A stretch of DNA of 64,000 bases from Datura wrightii. Lineage: Eukaryota; Streptophyta; Magnoliopsida; Solanales; Solanaceae. Positions 1-9,060 of the stretch are shown here, piece by piece. How positions within the stretch are numbered: position 1 is the first letter of the stretch; every line of letters starts with the position of its first letter. Below the pieces are notes generated by a model that had not been told where the DNA came from, did not search any database, and saw only the letters and a program-made list of their open reading frames with translations. The stretch lies in NCBI GenBank assembly GCA_035772735.1, contig JASDFA010000020.1, positions 90,103,501 through 90,167,500 on the forward strand, written 5' to 3'. A program made the translations under genes and the position numbers.

Positions 1-717
1 TTCAGGATTTTTAGCTATATTACTTGTATTCAGCTGTATTCAGTTTGCTTTACATACTCAGTACCAGCGGTACTGACGCCCAGTGGGGCGCTGTATTACT
101 TGCCTGCAGGTACCCATAGACGCGCAGGCGATACCACGTGATCCCCATCAGCGGTTGAATATTCAGCTCCTGTCATCCGGAGACTGAATTTCTAGAGGTG
201 TAGTTCAGTTCCTTTTTGTTGTACAGTACGGGTAGGTCGGGGCCCTGTCCCAATCATTTCTATTATCCTTCTTAGAGGCTTGCAGTCTGTTTATATTCCC
301 TGTGGTCAGATGAGCCGGTCGTGAGAGGCCGTGCAGTTGTATAGTTGCCTTTACTACTTCTTTCTTTTGTGATGGCTGTGTGGGGCCATAGTTTACCAGT
401 AGTGGTGACCTTGCCGGTCACGTAGCTTTTCAGTATGTTATGCTTGAGTTTGCAGATAACTAGACAGCATGGTGGCCTTGTCGGCCCGCATAGGTTCCCC
501 TGAATTACCTTGTTTCTGGTCAGCTGTAATACAGGTACAGAAGGCTATAGGCCAATGGGCCGGGGGCTGTATTTACAGCCGCTATATAGCCCTTTGTTTC
601 CAGAAATTTGAGCTAGAGCCAGCCAGGCGCCAGATGCGCCCATGCTTAACAGTTCAGCAGGTCAGGTCTTAGTAGGGCACCAGGTGCCAGTCATACCCCC
701 CAAGGTGGGGCGTGACA
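1..717 (+). mobile_element. 3' part of a chromovirus LTR (family C), cut by window edge
   Basis: This stretch aligns by eye with the last ~640 bases of both LTRs of element C (11851-12491 and 19680-20330). It shares the CAGTAC/GTACTG hairpin at 59-75, the phrase about a 'gtgggtaggtcggggccctgtccc' type block near 230-250 and the terminal GGGGCGTGACA. It ends at 717, where Athila sequence begins; in Athila copy B the same Athila bases (from 57490) run on without interruption, so this LTR is an insertion. The duplicated target should be TTAAG (718-722); its partner lies left of the window. Whether it is a solo LTR or the 3' LTR of a whole element cannot be seen. Confidence 0.85.
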
Positions 718-1145
718 TTAAGCTTCAATCATATTGAGTCGAATTCAAGAGTCTAAGTGTCTCACACAAAGTTATACACTTTCATGCTTCAACACTGAAC
801 ATACTTGCATCTTACAATCATGTATAGCACATAACAAGAACATCAAGCACCAACTAGTTATGGTTTCAAAAACCCAAAACCTATTGACTTGTTTTTCCTC
901 AAGACGGTCGTCATCCATCCATCGTCGGAAACAGATGCTAACTATGACTAAAAACACTATATACAGACAGAGAAAATTTTTATTCTTCGGTTCAAAGGCC
1001 CCCTCGTCGGAAAAGAACCGTAAAGAAAAACCAACGGGTGATGAAGTCATTCTTAATTCACAAAAAATTTTCAAATTTCTCCCAAATTTCACACAAGCAT
1101 TCCATTCACCAAAAACTTGTTAAGCACAAAAATTTTGAAATTTTT

Positions 1146-1179
1146 CTCACCCCACACTTAAATCATGCTATGTCCTCAT
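1146..1179 (-). promoter_or_regulatory. internal copy of the GAGGACA...AAGTGTGGGG purine module
   Basis: On the minus strand the order is GAGGACATAGCATG, then TTAAGTGTGGGGTGAG. The same module is at 57980-57945 in copy B, and a second one forms the true polypurine tract against the LTR of copy B at 56366-56333. Candidate second plus-strand priming site or a relic of terminal duplication. Confidence 0.5.
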
Positions 1180-1439
1180 AGAATCAAATTAAAATTTAAA
1201 GGACGAGAAATACTCCTTGAGCCTCTATCCCCAGCTAAAAGCATGCTTTTCTTCGAGTTCTCCTAGGTGGGTGTTGAACCCCACACTTCTTCTATTTCAT
1301 GCTTTTTAGCTTTCTCCTTCTCGATACTCAGACTTCCCTTCCATCTATGCTTAACTTTCCACCAAAAACACAAACATAATGAAAACAACAAAATCAACAC
1401 AAAATCAAAATTAAACAATTTGTACCTGAGGTACCCTTT

Positions 1440-1484
1440 GGTTGCCTCCCAAGCAGCACCTTATTTTACATCGCGGCACGATGT
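1440..1484 (-). other. conserved Athila post-pol motif (GGGAGGCAACC)
   Basis: On the minus strand this short noncoding stretch ends in TGCTTGGGAGGCAACC. Near-identical motifs occur at 58241-58285 (Athila B) and directly after the integrase of element H at 44220-44262. Its presence after both a pol-bearing and two pol-less elements marks it as a retained noncoding element of the Athila lineage. Function unknown. Confidence 0.7.
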
Positions 1485-1631
1485 GGACTGTCCTTTTCAA
1501 GCCATCCCCATACCTGGGTTCTCTTTCGAGAACCATCTCCTTTCCTTTTGTTGTTCAGAGGAAACAGCCTCCACTCTGTTCCTCTCTTTCTCCAACTTCT
1601 TCTCAATTTGAAGTCCTCTATCAGACTCGGG

Positions 1632-3971
1632 CTAAACACCTACCATTGCCTTTGGCCGTGCACCTGTGGAATCCTCCACCCCACACTCATCCTCTGACAA
1701 CACACTAACCTGACAAAGGTTTCTATAGTGTGCGGATGGGTTCATTTCTTGGTAAACGCGGAAGAGTTCTTCTTCATCCTCAACCCTCATTTTCAGGGTC
1801 CCTACTTTCAAGTCAATCACCGCTCCTCCGGTGGCCAAGAATGGCCGTCCCAAGATCAGGCATACCTGGTCATCAATCTGATAATCTAATACAATAAAAT
1901 CAATAGCTATAATGAACTTACCTACTTTGATGTGAAGGTCCTCTATTATTCCACCAGGTGTCACTCGCGACTTGTCAGCCAGCTGTAGCATCAACCTTGT
2001 CGGCCTCGGTTTTCCCAAGTCCAGGGTGTTGAATAAGGATATGGGCATTAGGTTAACTGCTGCCCCTAGATCACAAAAAGCCCGTAGCACCTCATCTTTA
2101 CCAATTTGTATGGGGAGGATAAAAGTCCCTGGGTCTTCGAGCTTCTTCGGAATCTTGCTCAGTACCCGGTGACTGCACTCCTCAGTCAGTGCTACAGTCT
2201 GGACATCCACCAACCTTACTTTGTTTGCCATCACATCCTTCAAGTATTTAGCATACTTGGGCATTCCCTGCAAAACATCTATAAGAGGAAAATTTATGTG
2301 AAGTTTTTTAAAGCTCTCAAAGAACTTTTTGAAGCATTCCTCCTCCTTGCTCTTTCTGAATTTCTGAGGGAATGGTGGTGGTGGTCTTTGTGCTGGCTGC
2401 AATGAAGGTTGCGCATTTTGTTGCCCAGCACTCTGATTATCTCCCATGTTGATGGATGGTCCTGGTCTAACCAACTCCGGCTGCACCTCCTTTCTCAGCT
2501 CTTTTGGCACTGCATCAGATAATTGCTTACCGCTTCTCAAACTGATGGCATTAATCTACCGGGGGTTAGGATCTGTGTCGCTTGGTAATCCCCCTTGCGA
2601 TCTCATGTTTTGAGCAACTGCTATCTGACCCACTTGTTTTTCAAGATTGCGGGTGGCCATTTGCTGATTCGTTAAGTCTGTTGCCATCCTCGCTTGCGTT
2701 TCCACTAACTGAGACTGGATCTCCATGATTTTCTGCAATGTTTCCTCAATGTTGCTTCTCACTTGCCCATCATTCTACCTATTCTGCTGATACTGCTGTT
2801 GTTGAGGTTTCATATAACTATGCTTTTGGTTTCCACTCCATGAAAAATTCGGGTGGCCCTGCCAATTTATGTTGTAACTGGTTCCAAAATTCTGATTCCT
2901 ATGCACATTACCAACAAAATTGACTGATTTCGGATTGGCTCCACAAGATTCTGCATTGTGCCCAGTATTACTGCAAATTTCACACCAACTAGGAGCTTGC
3001 TGAACTGCATTAACCTGCCCTTGGTATTGGTTCATACTCAGTTTATTGAACTGAGTCATCATCTGATGCTTGAACGAAGCTAACTGTGCTGCCAAGGCAT
3101 TCATTCCATCAACCTCTATCAACCCTGATCTCTTTCCTGCCCCTCTCGATGACTCGTTGTGCAACTCTGGATTTCCCTGTGCAATTCTATTCAACAAAGT
3201 GTACAACTCATCATATGTCTTCTCCAAGGCTTGCCCACCCGATGCAGAGTCTAGTAATATTTTTGTGTGTGGGTCTAGACTTTCTACAAACGTATGGGCC
3301 AGCACTTCATTCAATTGCTGGTGATGGGGACAGTCTCTCAACAGTGACTTGAATCTTTCCCAAGCCAAATATAAGTTCCCATCAGGCTTCTGCTTGAAAC
3401 TGAGTATTTCACTTTGCAGCTTTACAGTCTTGCCTGAAGGAAAGAATCTGATAATGAACTTCTTAGCCAAGTCATTCCATGAAGTTATGGAGTTCGGTGG
3501 CTCAGCCTTCAACCACTTTTTCGCCTCTCCCAACAATGAAAATGGGAAGAGGGTCAATCGGACATAATTTGTGGACACGCCGGTGGGGACAAACGTGTCA
3601 CTAATCTCTAAAAAGCTCTATAAGTGTTGCTGCGGGTCCTCATGTGCCATTCCAGTGAATTGACCACTAGAATGTAACAGCTGCACCATGTTCTGTTTAA
3701 GCTCAAAGTTCCCTCCAGGCTCCGGTTTACGGATACTAGAGGTCACATTCGTCGCTAGTGGGATTGCCACTTTGCGAACTGGTTTTGCTGCCATTGCTTT
3801 CGATGACAATTGTTCTTGTCCAGCGGGTGGTTATTGTTGTACCTTTTCTTGAAGTCTCTTCAGCTTTTGCTCTAGAGCTACTCTCTTTTGCAAATGGATT
3901 TGATGTTCAGGTTCAAGCAACGGTTCCACAAGCTCCCTATTTTTAGCCAGCTCGGTAGGACAACCTGTCAC
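1632..3971 (-). pseudogene. gag: Athila gag-protease, one frame broken only by stop codons
   Basis: Gag coats and packages the element RNA; the protease matures it. Four open stretches (3809-3618, 3578-2775, 2762-2556, 2540-1632) all lie in one reading frame, with stops near 3828, 3615, 2772 and 2553 and no frameshift across ~2.3 kb. Gag begins with a coiled, charged segment, then a conserved stretch containing FPFSLLGEAKKWL, an intact zinc knuckle (CEICSNTGHNAESC, CX2CX4HX4C), a Q/N-rich part, and a protease with the Athila-type active site CDLGAAVNLMP followed by LILGRPFLATG. No ATG fits the start; the frame opens just after a splice-acceptor-like TTATTTGCAG at 3981-3972, so the N-terminus may be spliced. 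Nonsense-only damage suggests a young or recently mobilised copy. Confidence 0.85.
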
Positions 3972-3985
3972 CTGCAAATAATCAG
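3968..3985 (-). promoter_or_regulatory. candidate splice acceptor in front of gag (Athila A)
   Basis: Minus-strand sequence GATTATTTGCAG ends at 3972 and the gag frame opens at the next base. Copy B keeps the AG in the same place (near 58914). No donor was pinned down, so this is an inference from one half of an intron. Confidence 0.3.
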
Positions 3986-4062
3986 ACTAAGACAAAGTTT
4001 CTCAACACTTACGGAAATTTAAAATCGCACAATAACAAATAAATTATCAAAACTTCGTCGTG

Positions 4063-4080
4063 TCCCCGGCAACGGCGCCA
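4063..4080 (-). other. primer binding site, tRNA-Asp (Athila A)
   Basis: Minus-strand TGGCGCCGTTGCCGGGGA is complementary to the 3' end of plant tRNA-Asp(GUC) including CCA, the usual Athila primer. It lies six bases from the LTR end at 4087. Confidence 0.9.
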
Positions 4081-4086
4081 AAAACT

Positions 4087-5676
4087 TAACGTGCCCTTAT
4101 TCGCGCGTCCGCAAGTGTACGGGTCATGCAAGTAATATAGTGGCTCTTTTTAAGAACCGGAATATCGAACCCATAGGGACTGGACCCATTCCTCTAACTA
4201 TCCATTACAAGTGTGATCTTAAATACCGAAAATGTTGGTTATAGAAGTTTCCGAGGGAGATTTTTAATTTAGTCTAAATTTGGTCAACGAAATATTCTGA
4301 ATGCAATCTAGGAGCAACATAGAGTTAAAACTTGATAATCATGCGATGCTACGATTTACAATGGGTTAAGCATGAAACTATCGATTGTCATTTCACATAA
4401 TTGGAATTGCATGTTCATGGTCTTTCGAGCCTCTAAACATGACAAACTAGCCTCACTGCATCATTGTGAGCGAGGATGCTACTTCTAGTTTGTGGGCAAT
4501 CAATTATGTTAGGGTTTACGTGGAAATGATTAGGGACTTTCGTGCATCTAATCATTTAACTCAACTTAGCCCCACAACTACTTCTTCAAGTGGTGATGTG
4601 ATAATCCTAAGTTGGTCTTGAAATACCCCCGTTTTATCAACCAAGTAAGGTGTTAGGTATATTTCTATCCTAACACGAAATTATATCGTGAGATATAGAC
4701 ATGCTCCTCACATTCTCCTGTCCTGACCTAGGTCACTGCTTTCTCAAGCCTATGCCCAAGCTAACGTATATGTTTTCATGGTGATCAATCATAAAGACAA
4801 CCAACAATCCAGAATGCAAGATGGAAGCAACAATCAATAACTTAATCCCAAAACAATTTCATAGAATCACAATCATAATTTATTGCTTCAACCCTAGAGG
4901 AAGGGTTCTAGCCTTTCATGTTCGTAAAACTACAAGAAACTACAACTAAATTAACATACTTACAAGAATTTGGTAGATGAGAAGGAAATTTGTCAAACCC
5001 TAGGTGAGTTCTCCCACTTGTCCCTTCACTCCTAGGTGGTTTTCCAGAATAAAATCGTGAAAAATTGGATTTAGGAGCAAAGGGACCTATTTATAGTAAA
5101 TGAAAAACGTGCATAATTTAGCCTGACATGGAACGGCTCCATGTCACAGAGTGTATCGGGGAGCACTGCCTCCGTGACACGGAGGTAACGCGGAGGCTCT
5201 CTGGAACTTTCCTCCGGAAGCCAAAACTGCCGAGTGTCACCGCGCTGCCGGCGTGACACGCTGCTCATGCAGCGCATTGGCAGTCCCCTGTCGCATAGCT
5301 GGCACGGTGTGGCACGCTGCTGGCGTGCTGGTGCTGCCTGCCTTCCGCATCTGCTCGCTTGCCTGGCCTAGGCGTGGCACGGTGCTTGGCGCAGCACACG
5401 CACAGCATGGCACGCTGCCTGGCGCGGCCAGCCTTGCCATGGCCTACTCCTTGCCAACTTTCTCCCATTGCTCCCGACTCCATTCCTCTCCTTCACCAAC
5501 TTAGGAATTAGTTCCTCAAAATCATTGAAACCTACAAAACAAGGACTAATCATGTTGGTTAGCACATATATTCACATTTATATAAAATCACATGAAAATG
5601 TATAAAATAAATTAGATAAAAAAGACTAAATTAAGGTATAAAGCATCACTCGGGCATGCTATTTTGCCCGAGATCA
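4087..5676 (-). repeat. 5' LTR of Athila copy A
   Basis: 1590 bp, bounded by the primer site on one side and by ...GCCCGAGATCA on the other. The consensus first base pair on the plus strand is TG, changed to TA here (4087-4088). The TATA box on the minus strand (ACTATAAATAGG) is at 5098-5086. Upstream of it are the palindromes GACATGGA...TCCATGTC (5125-5145) and CCTCCGTGACACGGAGG (5169-5185), then ~270 bases of GC-rich sequence with repeated GGCACGCTGC (5190-5460), longer than in copy B. The U5 end contains the conserved hairpin described at 4108-4170. Confidence 0.85.
4108..4170 (-). other. conserved U5 hairpin of Athila LTRs (copy A)
   Basis: On the minus strand: CAGTCCCTATGGGTTCGA, then GGTTCTT-AAA-AAGAGCC which can fold back on itself, then TTACTTGCATGACC and CACTTGCGG. 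The same layout occurs in copy B (54838-54915 and 59046-59125) and in the solo LTR at 26117-26190, where the stem has different bases but still pairs. Confidence 0.55.
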
Positions 5677-6371
5677 CTAACTAATAGGGACCCAACAGTT
5701 CACTTAACGAGTCGATGGTTGAGACCACGACTCATTGGACCTCTCGTTGGTCCTACTGCCTAGGGGTTGAAAATACTGGATCTGGCAATGGGGGACACCA
5801 CGACTCGTTGGATGAACCAATAAGTCATTGATTCCTCCCATGGTCACTGAACGAGGAAACCTGGAAAGCTTGAAAATAGGTGACACAACAACTCGTTGGC
5901 AGAACCAATGGGTCATTCTGTCTAGTTGTTACTTTCACTAGACAACTTCTAAGAATTCTCAAGGTTGACATGAAGGGTGGTGACCTTGACTCATTGTGGG
6001 AAACAACGGGTCGTTGTTTCCACTCATCGTCACTGGAATAGGTTTTTGGGGTTCTCACCCAACGACTCCCACAATGGGTTGTTGTTTCAGACAACAACTC
6101 AATGGTTGAGTTGAGGGATCCTAGAGAAGGGATTCTGAGCTAAGGAACTAACGAGTGATAGGACGACTCGTTGTTTCTAACAATGGGTCGTTCCTTATCG
6201 CGTGGGTTCTAAACTGATCAAGCAGGTCTAACCACGGCTGATACAATGAGTCAGTCACTGAAGCTGACCATAACTCGTTGTCTCAGTCGTTCTGGGGAAA
6301 ATTTCCTAGTTTTCTTCTAGATATTTCTTGCAAGGTTTGAGTCTGGTCTAGGAAAGTTTCGGGGTGTTACA
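5677..6371 (-). mobile_element. 5' end of a chromovirus LTR (G), interrupted by Athila A
   Basis: On the minus strand the LTR begins TGTAACACCCCGAAAC at 6371, matching the starts of B (TGTTATACCCCGAAAG) and D (TGTAATACCC). It runs to 5677, where Athila A is inserted; ctaac (5677-5681) would be its target duplication. Positions 5690-6330 are a dense array of ACGACTCGTTG and CAATGGGTCGTT words. No internal region follows on the right, so 6371 is an insertion edge into the PF-1 downstream region. Confidence 0.7.
5690..6330. repeat. array of ACGACTCGT / ACGAGTCGT words (G LTR)
   Basis: At least ten imperfect units of the type CACGACTCGTTG, usually followed within 5-25 bases by the inverted form CAATGGGTCGTT. 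A clear pair is ACGACTCGTTG (near 6160-6172) with ACAATGGGTCGTT about six bases further. Spacers are unrelated between units. The same words fill the LTRs of B, D, the solo LTR at 29864 and PF-2. Confidence 0.75.
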
Positions 6372-7237
6372 ACAATTGACCCATAGGATTTTCCTTCATG
6401 TAACTCGCCACTAATGTAGAGTTGCTACACTTGGAATCAGGAAGGACTTGCAGGCCAAAATGATGGCTAGGGGTAAGGGTAGGACAAATTTTAGCTTTAG
6501 TGACTAGATCCTCTCTAATGCCTTCTCTGAGCACAATCAAATGTCCGGCTACACTCATGAGACTACTTCACCTTATCTCTCCTTATTTATCATTCATATT
6601 TTTCATCAAGAAATCACCCTTGTAACACCTTGGATTCTACATTTAGCCTATTCTAAAAAGAGATAGCATCATTCAACTTTTCTTTTTTTTTCTTTAAATT
6701 GGAGGTTTTTCAACCAACTATTTCATTCTTTTCATCAAGCAATTTGGAGCTACTTCACATTGAAGATCATATTTTTTTCCTTTTATGTAGACCCTCAAAC
6801 TTAGGCTTTTGCATACGCTTCATTTCACTTCCTTATCTTCCCCATATCTTGGGCTTCAAGCTCCATCTTTCTTTCATCACTAGCAGTTAGTGATGATGAG
6901 TTCCAAAAAAGAGGACTAAAAAGGGTAATAGGCTTGTAATGTGTTTGCCATGAAAAAGGGTTAAAGGCCCAAACATTGTCTTGCAAGGATGATGTTTAAG
7001 GAGTTCACATTTATGGAGAAGTAATTATCCAAAGAAAGCCTAAAATTATTTTCTAAGTGCAGCTACATCTAGAATTTCGCCTTGAATCATACTCGGGGCA
7101 AGTTCTAGAAAGTGTGCACACAAAAAAATCAATTCAAAGGCCTCAATACACAAGGCATCACACTTCTAGGAGTTCAACTATTTTTCACAATCAAATCTAG
7201 GGCATGACCCTTGAAACTTGAACCCTAAACCTTAAAC

Positions 7238-7411
7238 CATGGGGCACGTGGAATCCCGTTTGAATCAGCAAGGACCACCTTGCAAAGCTAAATACTCCCG
7301 GGTGACCGATAGCGAAGTAGTACCGTGAGGGGAGGGTGAAAAGAACCCCCATCGAGGAGTGAAATAGAACATGAAACCGTAAGCTCCTAAGCAGTGGGAG
7401 GAGCCAGGGCT
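7238..7411 (+). pseudogene. rrn23: nuclear plastid-DNA fragment: part of 23S rRNA
   Basis: The plus strand matches the plastid 23S rRNA as I remember it: ATGGGGCACGTGGAATCCCG, then CAAGGACCACCTTGCAA, TGACCGATAGCGAAGTAGTA, GTGAAAAGAACCCCCATCG, GAAATAGAACATGAAACCGT and AAGCAGTGGGAGGAGCC. The fragment is about 174 bases, from roughly base 430 to 600 of the rRNA. A few substitutions and a lost C (GGAGCCAGGG) show it is not functional. Flanks at 7237 and 7412 are not plastid sequence. It is a NUPT, or a piece carried by a retroelement, in the PF-1 downstream region. A mitochondrial 26S origin is less likely because of the CAAGGACCACCTTGCAA wording. Confidence 0.85.
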
Positions 7412-7950
7412 TAGACAAGCCAGCTTGCAAATCAAGAAGCCAAACAAGGAATGTATAATACATGACAAAAGAGTGCTCATTTTGAAGTTCAAAATTCTTT
7501 GATATGAAATAAAAAAGTTTTGGTGGTACCAATTAAAGTAAACACAACAATGACTCAAAAATATGGAATTTTCCCTTAAAAAATCATCTCTCAATCTATC
7601 ATAGGAAAATGTCACCCGATTTGACAAAAAGAAAAAGAAAAGAAAGAAAATGTATTTTGCTCCTTGGGAAAGAATTGTGGTATAATTAAAACCCTTTGAG
7701 TTTATTTCTATCTACTATAAACAAAGGCGATTTTCCAAGAATGGGTCAAGAATTAATTGAAATGCAAGACCAAGACATCAATGGCACTTCACGATAAGGC
7801 AAAATAAACATCTCAATACTGGCCCATCAAGGGCATCCATTCCACCAAGAAACTCAAACTAAATACTTAAAAGTGTCAACTAGCAAAAGTAAACAAGCCT
7901 AACAAGGGAAATAAGATTCATTAACACCAATAAAAAAGGAAAAGAGCACT

Positions 7951-7990
7951 CCTCAACCCCAACTAAAAAATTTACATTGTCTCCAATGTG
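7951..7990 (-). promoter_or_regulatory. G-rich module after the PF-1 ORF
   Basis: Minus-strand TTGGAGACAATGT, a short T/A stretch, then TAGTTGGGGTTGAGG, 40 bases past the ORF stop. PF-2 has the equivalent at 62134-62172 (TTGGGGACAAAG...AAGTGGAGGGGG). See the purine-module finding. Confidence 0.45.
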
Positions 7991-8030
7991 TAAATTGTAA
8001 ACAAGGGTGGTCAAGAACTCCCTGAACTAG

Positions 8031-8574
8031 CTACTCCTTATCATCAACATCATCTACCTCAGCTCCACTATTATCTTCTCCATGTGCAGCCTCAGCGTTC
8101 TCCCCTAGGCTTACAAATAAGTCATCAATCGGCCTTGAGCTGTGTGTAGGGTAGCCATGGCTTCTTCAAGAAAGCTCATATAAGGTTCGGCCATTGATTC
8201 CCAACTTCTCAATTCTCTCGCATCATCTCGGAGAGATGAAACATCCCCCTCAACTACATCCAATCGGAGCACAAAAACAACCTTCATTGCCTTCTTGACT
8301 GACTGCTAGATGAAAGCTGGCAGGTTATAGGATAATCTTTTGAGTTGTTTTTCATGAGAGTGCGTCATTTTTGACAGCTTTTGTAACACAATCATCCTAG
8401 TAAATGAAGATAGTGAAGAAATTCCCTATAGTGGCACCTCCTCATAAACATATCTTGACACCTCAAGGTTTGGCTCATTAAGATCGGGAGCCAGCGAGAC
8501 TTTATCAAGGTCATGGGTAGTGGAGCCTTCTGGGACATCCCAAGCTTGAACCCTTTTCCTCTTTGCCCTTAGGG
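8031..8574 (-). pseudogene. PF20167-type transposon protein PF-1, C-terminal piece
   Basis: Last of three pieces of one ORF read on the minus strand. It continues the frame of 29863-29688 once the TAGGG target duplication of element B is counted once. It starts with a basic stretch (RAKRKRVQAW), includes LAPDLNEP, and has in-frame stops near 8426 and 8300. A frameshift near 8125 leads to an acidic tail (DNSGAEVDDVDDKE) ending at the stop 8033-8031. Acidic and Lys-rich tails are usual for this plant-only family; its biochemical role is unknown. Confidence 0.75.
8570..8574. repeat. target site duplication of element B, left copy (TAGGG)
   Basis: TAGGG precedes the LTR start TGTTATACCCCG at 8575 and recurs at 29688-29692 just after the terminal CGTGACA of the 3' LTR. 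Five bases is the usual Ty3/gypsy duplication length. Confidence 0.9.
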
Positions 8575-8639
8575 TGTTATACCCCGAAAGCCCAAAGATC
8601 AAACCCTGGAGTTGAAATGGAGAAAACTGGAAATCTGGC

Positions 8640-9060
8640 ACCAGGTCACAGAATGAGTCATTCTGTGACCCGTGGGGTAGACCACAAGTCATGAGGAGAC
8701 TTGGGGTGAGGTTCAGAGTGTGAGTTAAAATTTTGGGTTTTTGAAGTCCCCCCTGATGACGAGTCATGGGCAAGGGTTAAGGGAGAGTGAAGGAAACTTG
8801 GCAGTGTACCCTACAGAAGGTCACCATGAATGGTGGTCAGATACCATGATTCGCGGGATGAGTCGTGGTCATCATATTGGAAATGGTTTGAGATTTTAGG
8901 TAGTGAAAGTGATGAGTGGTGACCCCGAGCCGTGGTCACCATTAACAACTCGTAGGGTCCCACATGATGAGCCCCAGGTATATTATTGGATAGTGCTCTC
9001 AACGACTGATGCCATGAGTCATGGCCTCAGAAACAATTCATCCAGTCCCTCGTGGGGACT
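8640..9060. repeat. array of GAGTCGTGG / CCACGACTC words (B 5' LTR)
   Basis: Degenerate units such as GATGACGAGTCATGG, GATGAGTCGTGGTCA, GAGCCGTGGTCACC, ATGAGTCATGGCC and CCTCGTGGGGAC recur every 20-60 bases in the first 500 bases of the LTR. The homologous array in the 3' LTR is at 26030-26098 and 27535-27890. Confidence 0.7.

Larger units (their letters stand above)
718..5676 (-). mobile_element. Athila-type retrotransposon copy A (gag-protease, no pol), truncated at left by an inserted LTR
   Basis: Read on the minus strand: 5' LTR (5676-4087), tRNA-Asp primer site (4080-4063), gag-protease (3971-1632), a conserved post-pol motif (1484-1440), a purine module (1179-1146), then interruption at 717 by a chromovirus LTR. 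No reverse transcriptase, RNase H or integrase is present. Copy B (54819-60542) has the same order and the same protease-to-motif junction, so the lack of pol is a family trait rather than damage to this copy. Such an element would need pol from a related autonomous Athila. The 3' LTR lies outside the window. Confidence 0.85.
6372..8030 (-). other. 3' noncoding region of PF20167 element PF-1
   Basis: No coding signal is seen on either strand. Read on the minus strand from the ORF stop (8031): a G-rich module at 7990-7951 (TTGGAGACAATG...AGTTGGGGTTGAGG), a pyrimidine tract near 7655-7620, a plastid rRNA fragment at 7411-7238, and a polypurine-tract-like GCAAAAGCCTAAGTTTGAGGG at 6812-6792. The latter resembles the tract in front of the PF-2 LTR (63589-63622), so the 3' LTR of PF-1 may begin near 6790 and continue to 6372. 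Confidence 0.55.

Noticed and set aside
734..1123. 129-codon plus-strand ORF (and its counterpart at 57506-57823)
   Set aside because: It lies antisense in the 3' noncoding region of Athila A/B; the two copies differ by frame-breaking indels and no domain is recognisable.
4108..4170. Conserved Athila U5 region as a tRNA gene or hammerhead ribozyme
   Set aside because: TTCGA resembles a tRNA T-loop but no acceptor or D-arm pairing is present, and the hammerhead core CTGATGA...GAAA is absent.
5253..5565. Cluster of overlapping ORFs (65-83 codons) on both strands
   Set aside because: They lie in the GC-rich repeated U3 of an Athila LTR where stop codons are rare; no family resemblance.
5690..6330. 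ACGACTCGT arrays as a CRISPR array
   Set aside because: Units are degenerate, alternate in orientation and lack regular spacing; no cas genes; eukaryotic sequence.
7221..7237. Telomere-like ACCCTAAACCTTAAACC next to the rRNA fragment
   Set aside because: Only two degenerate repeats; too short to support an interstitial telomere.
7197..7627. Overlapping minus-strand ORFs of 111 and 120 codons
   Set aside because: They run through the antisense of the plastid rRNA fragment and its flanks; the reading frame is a by-product.
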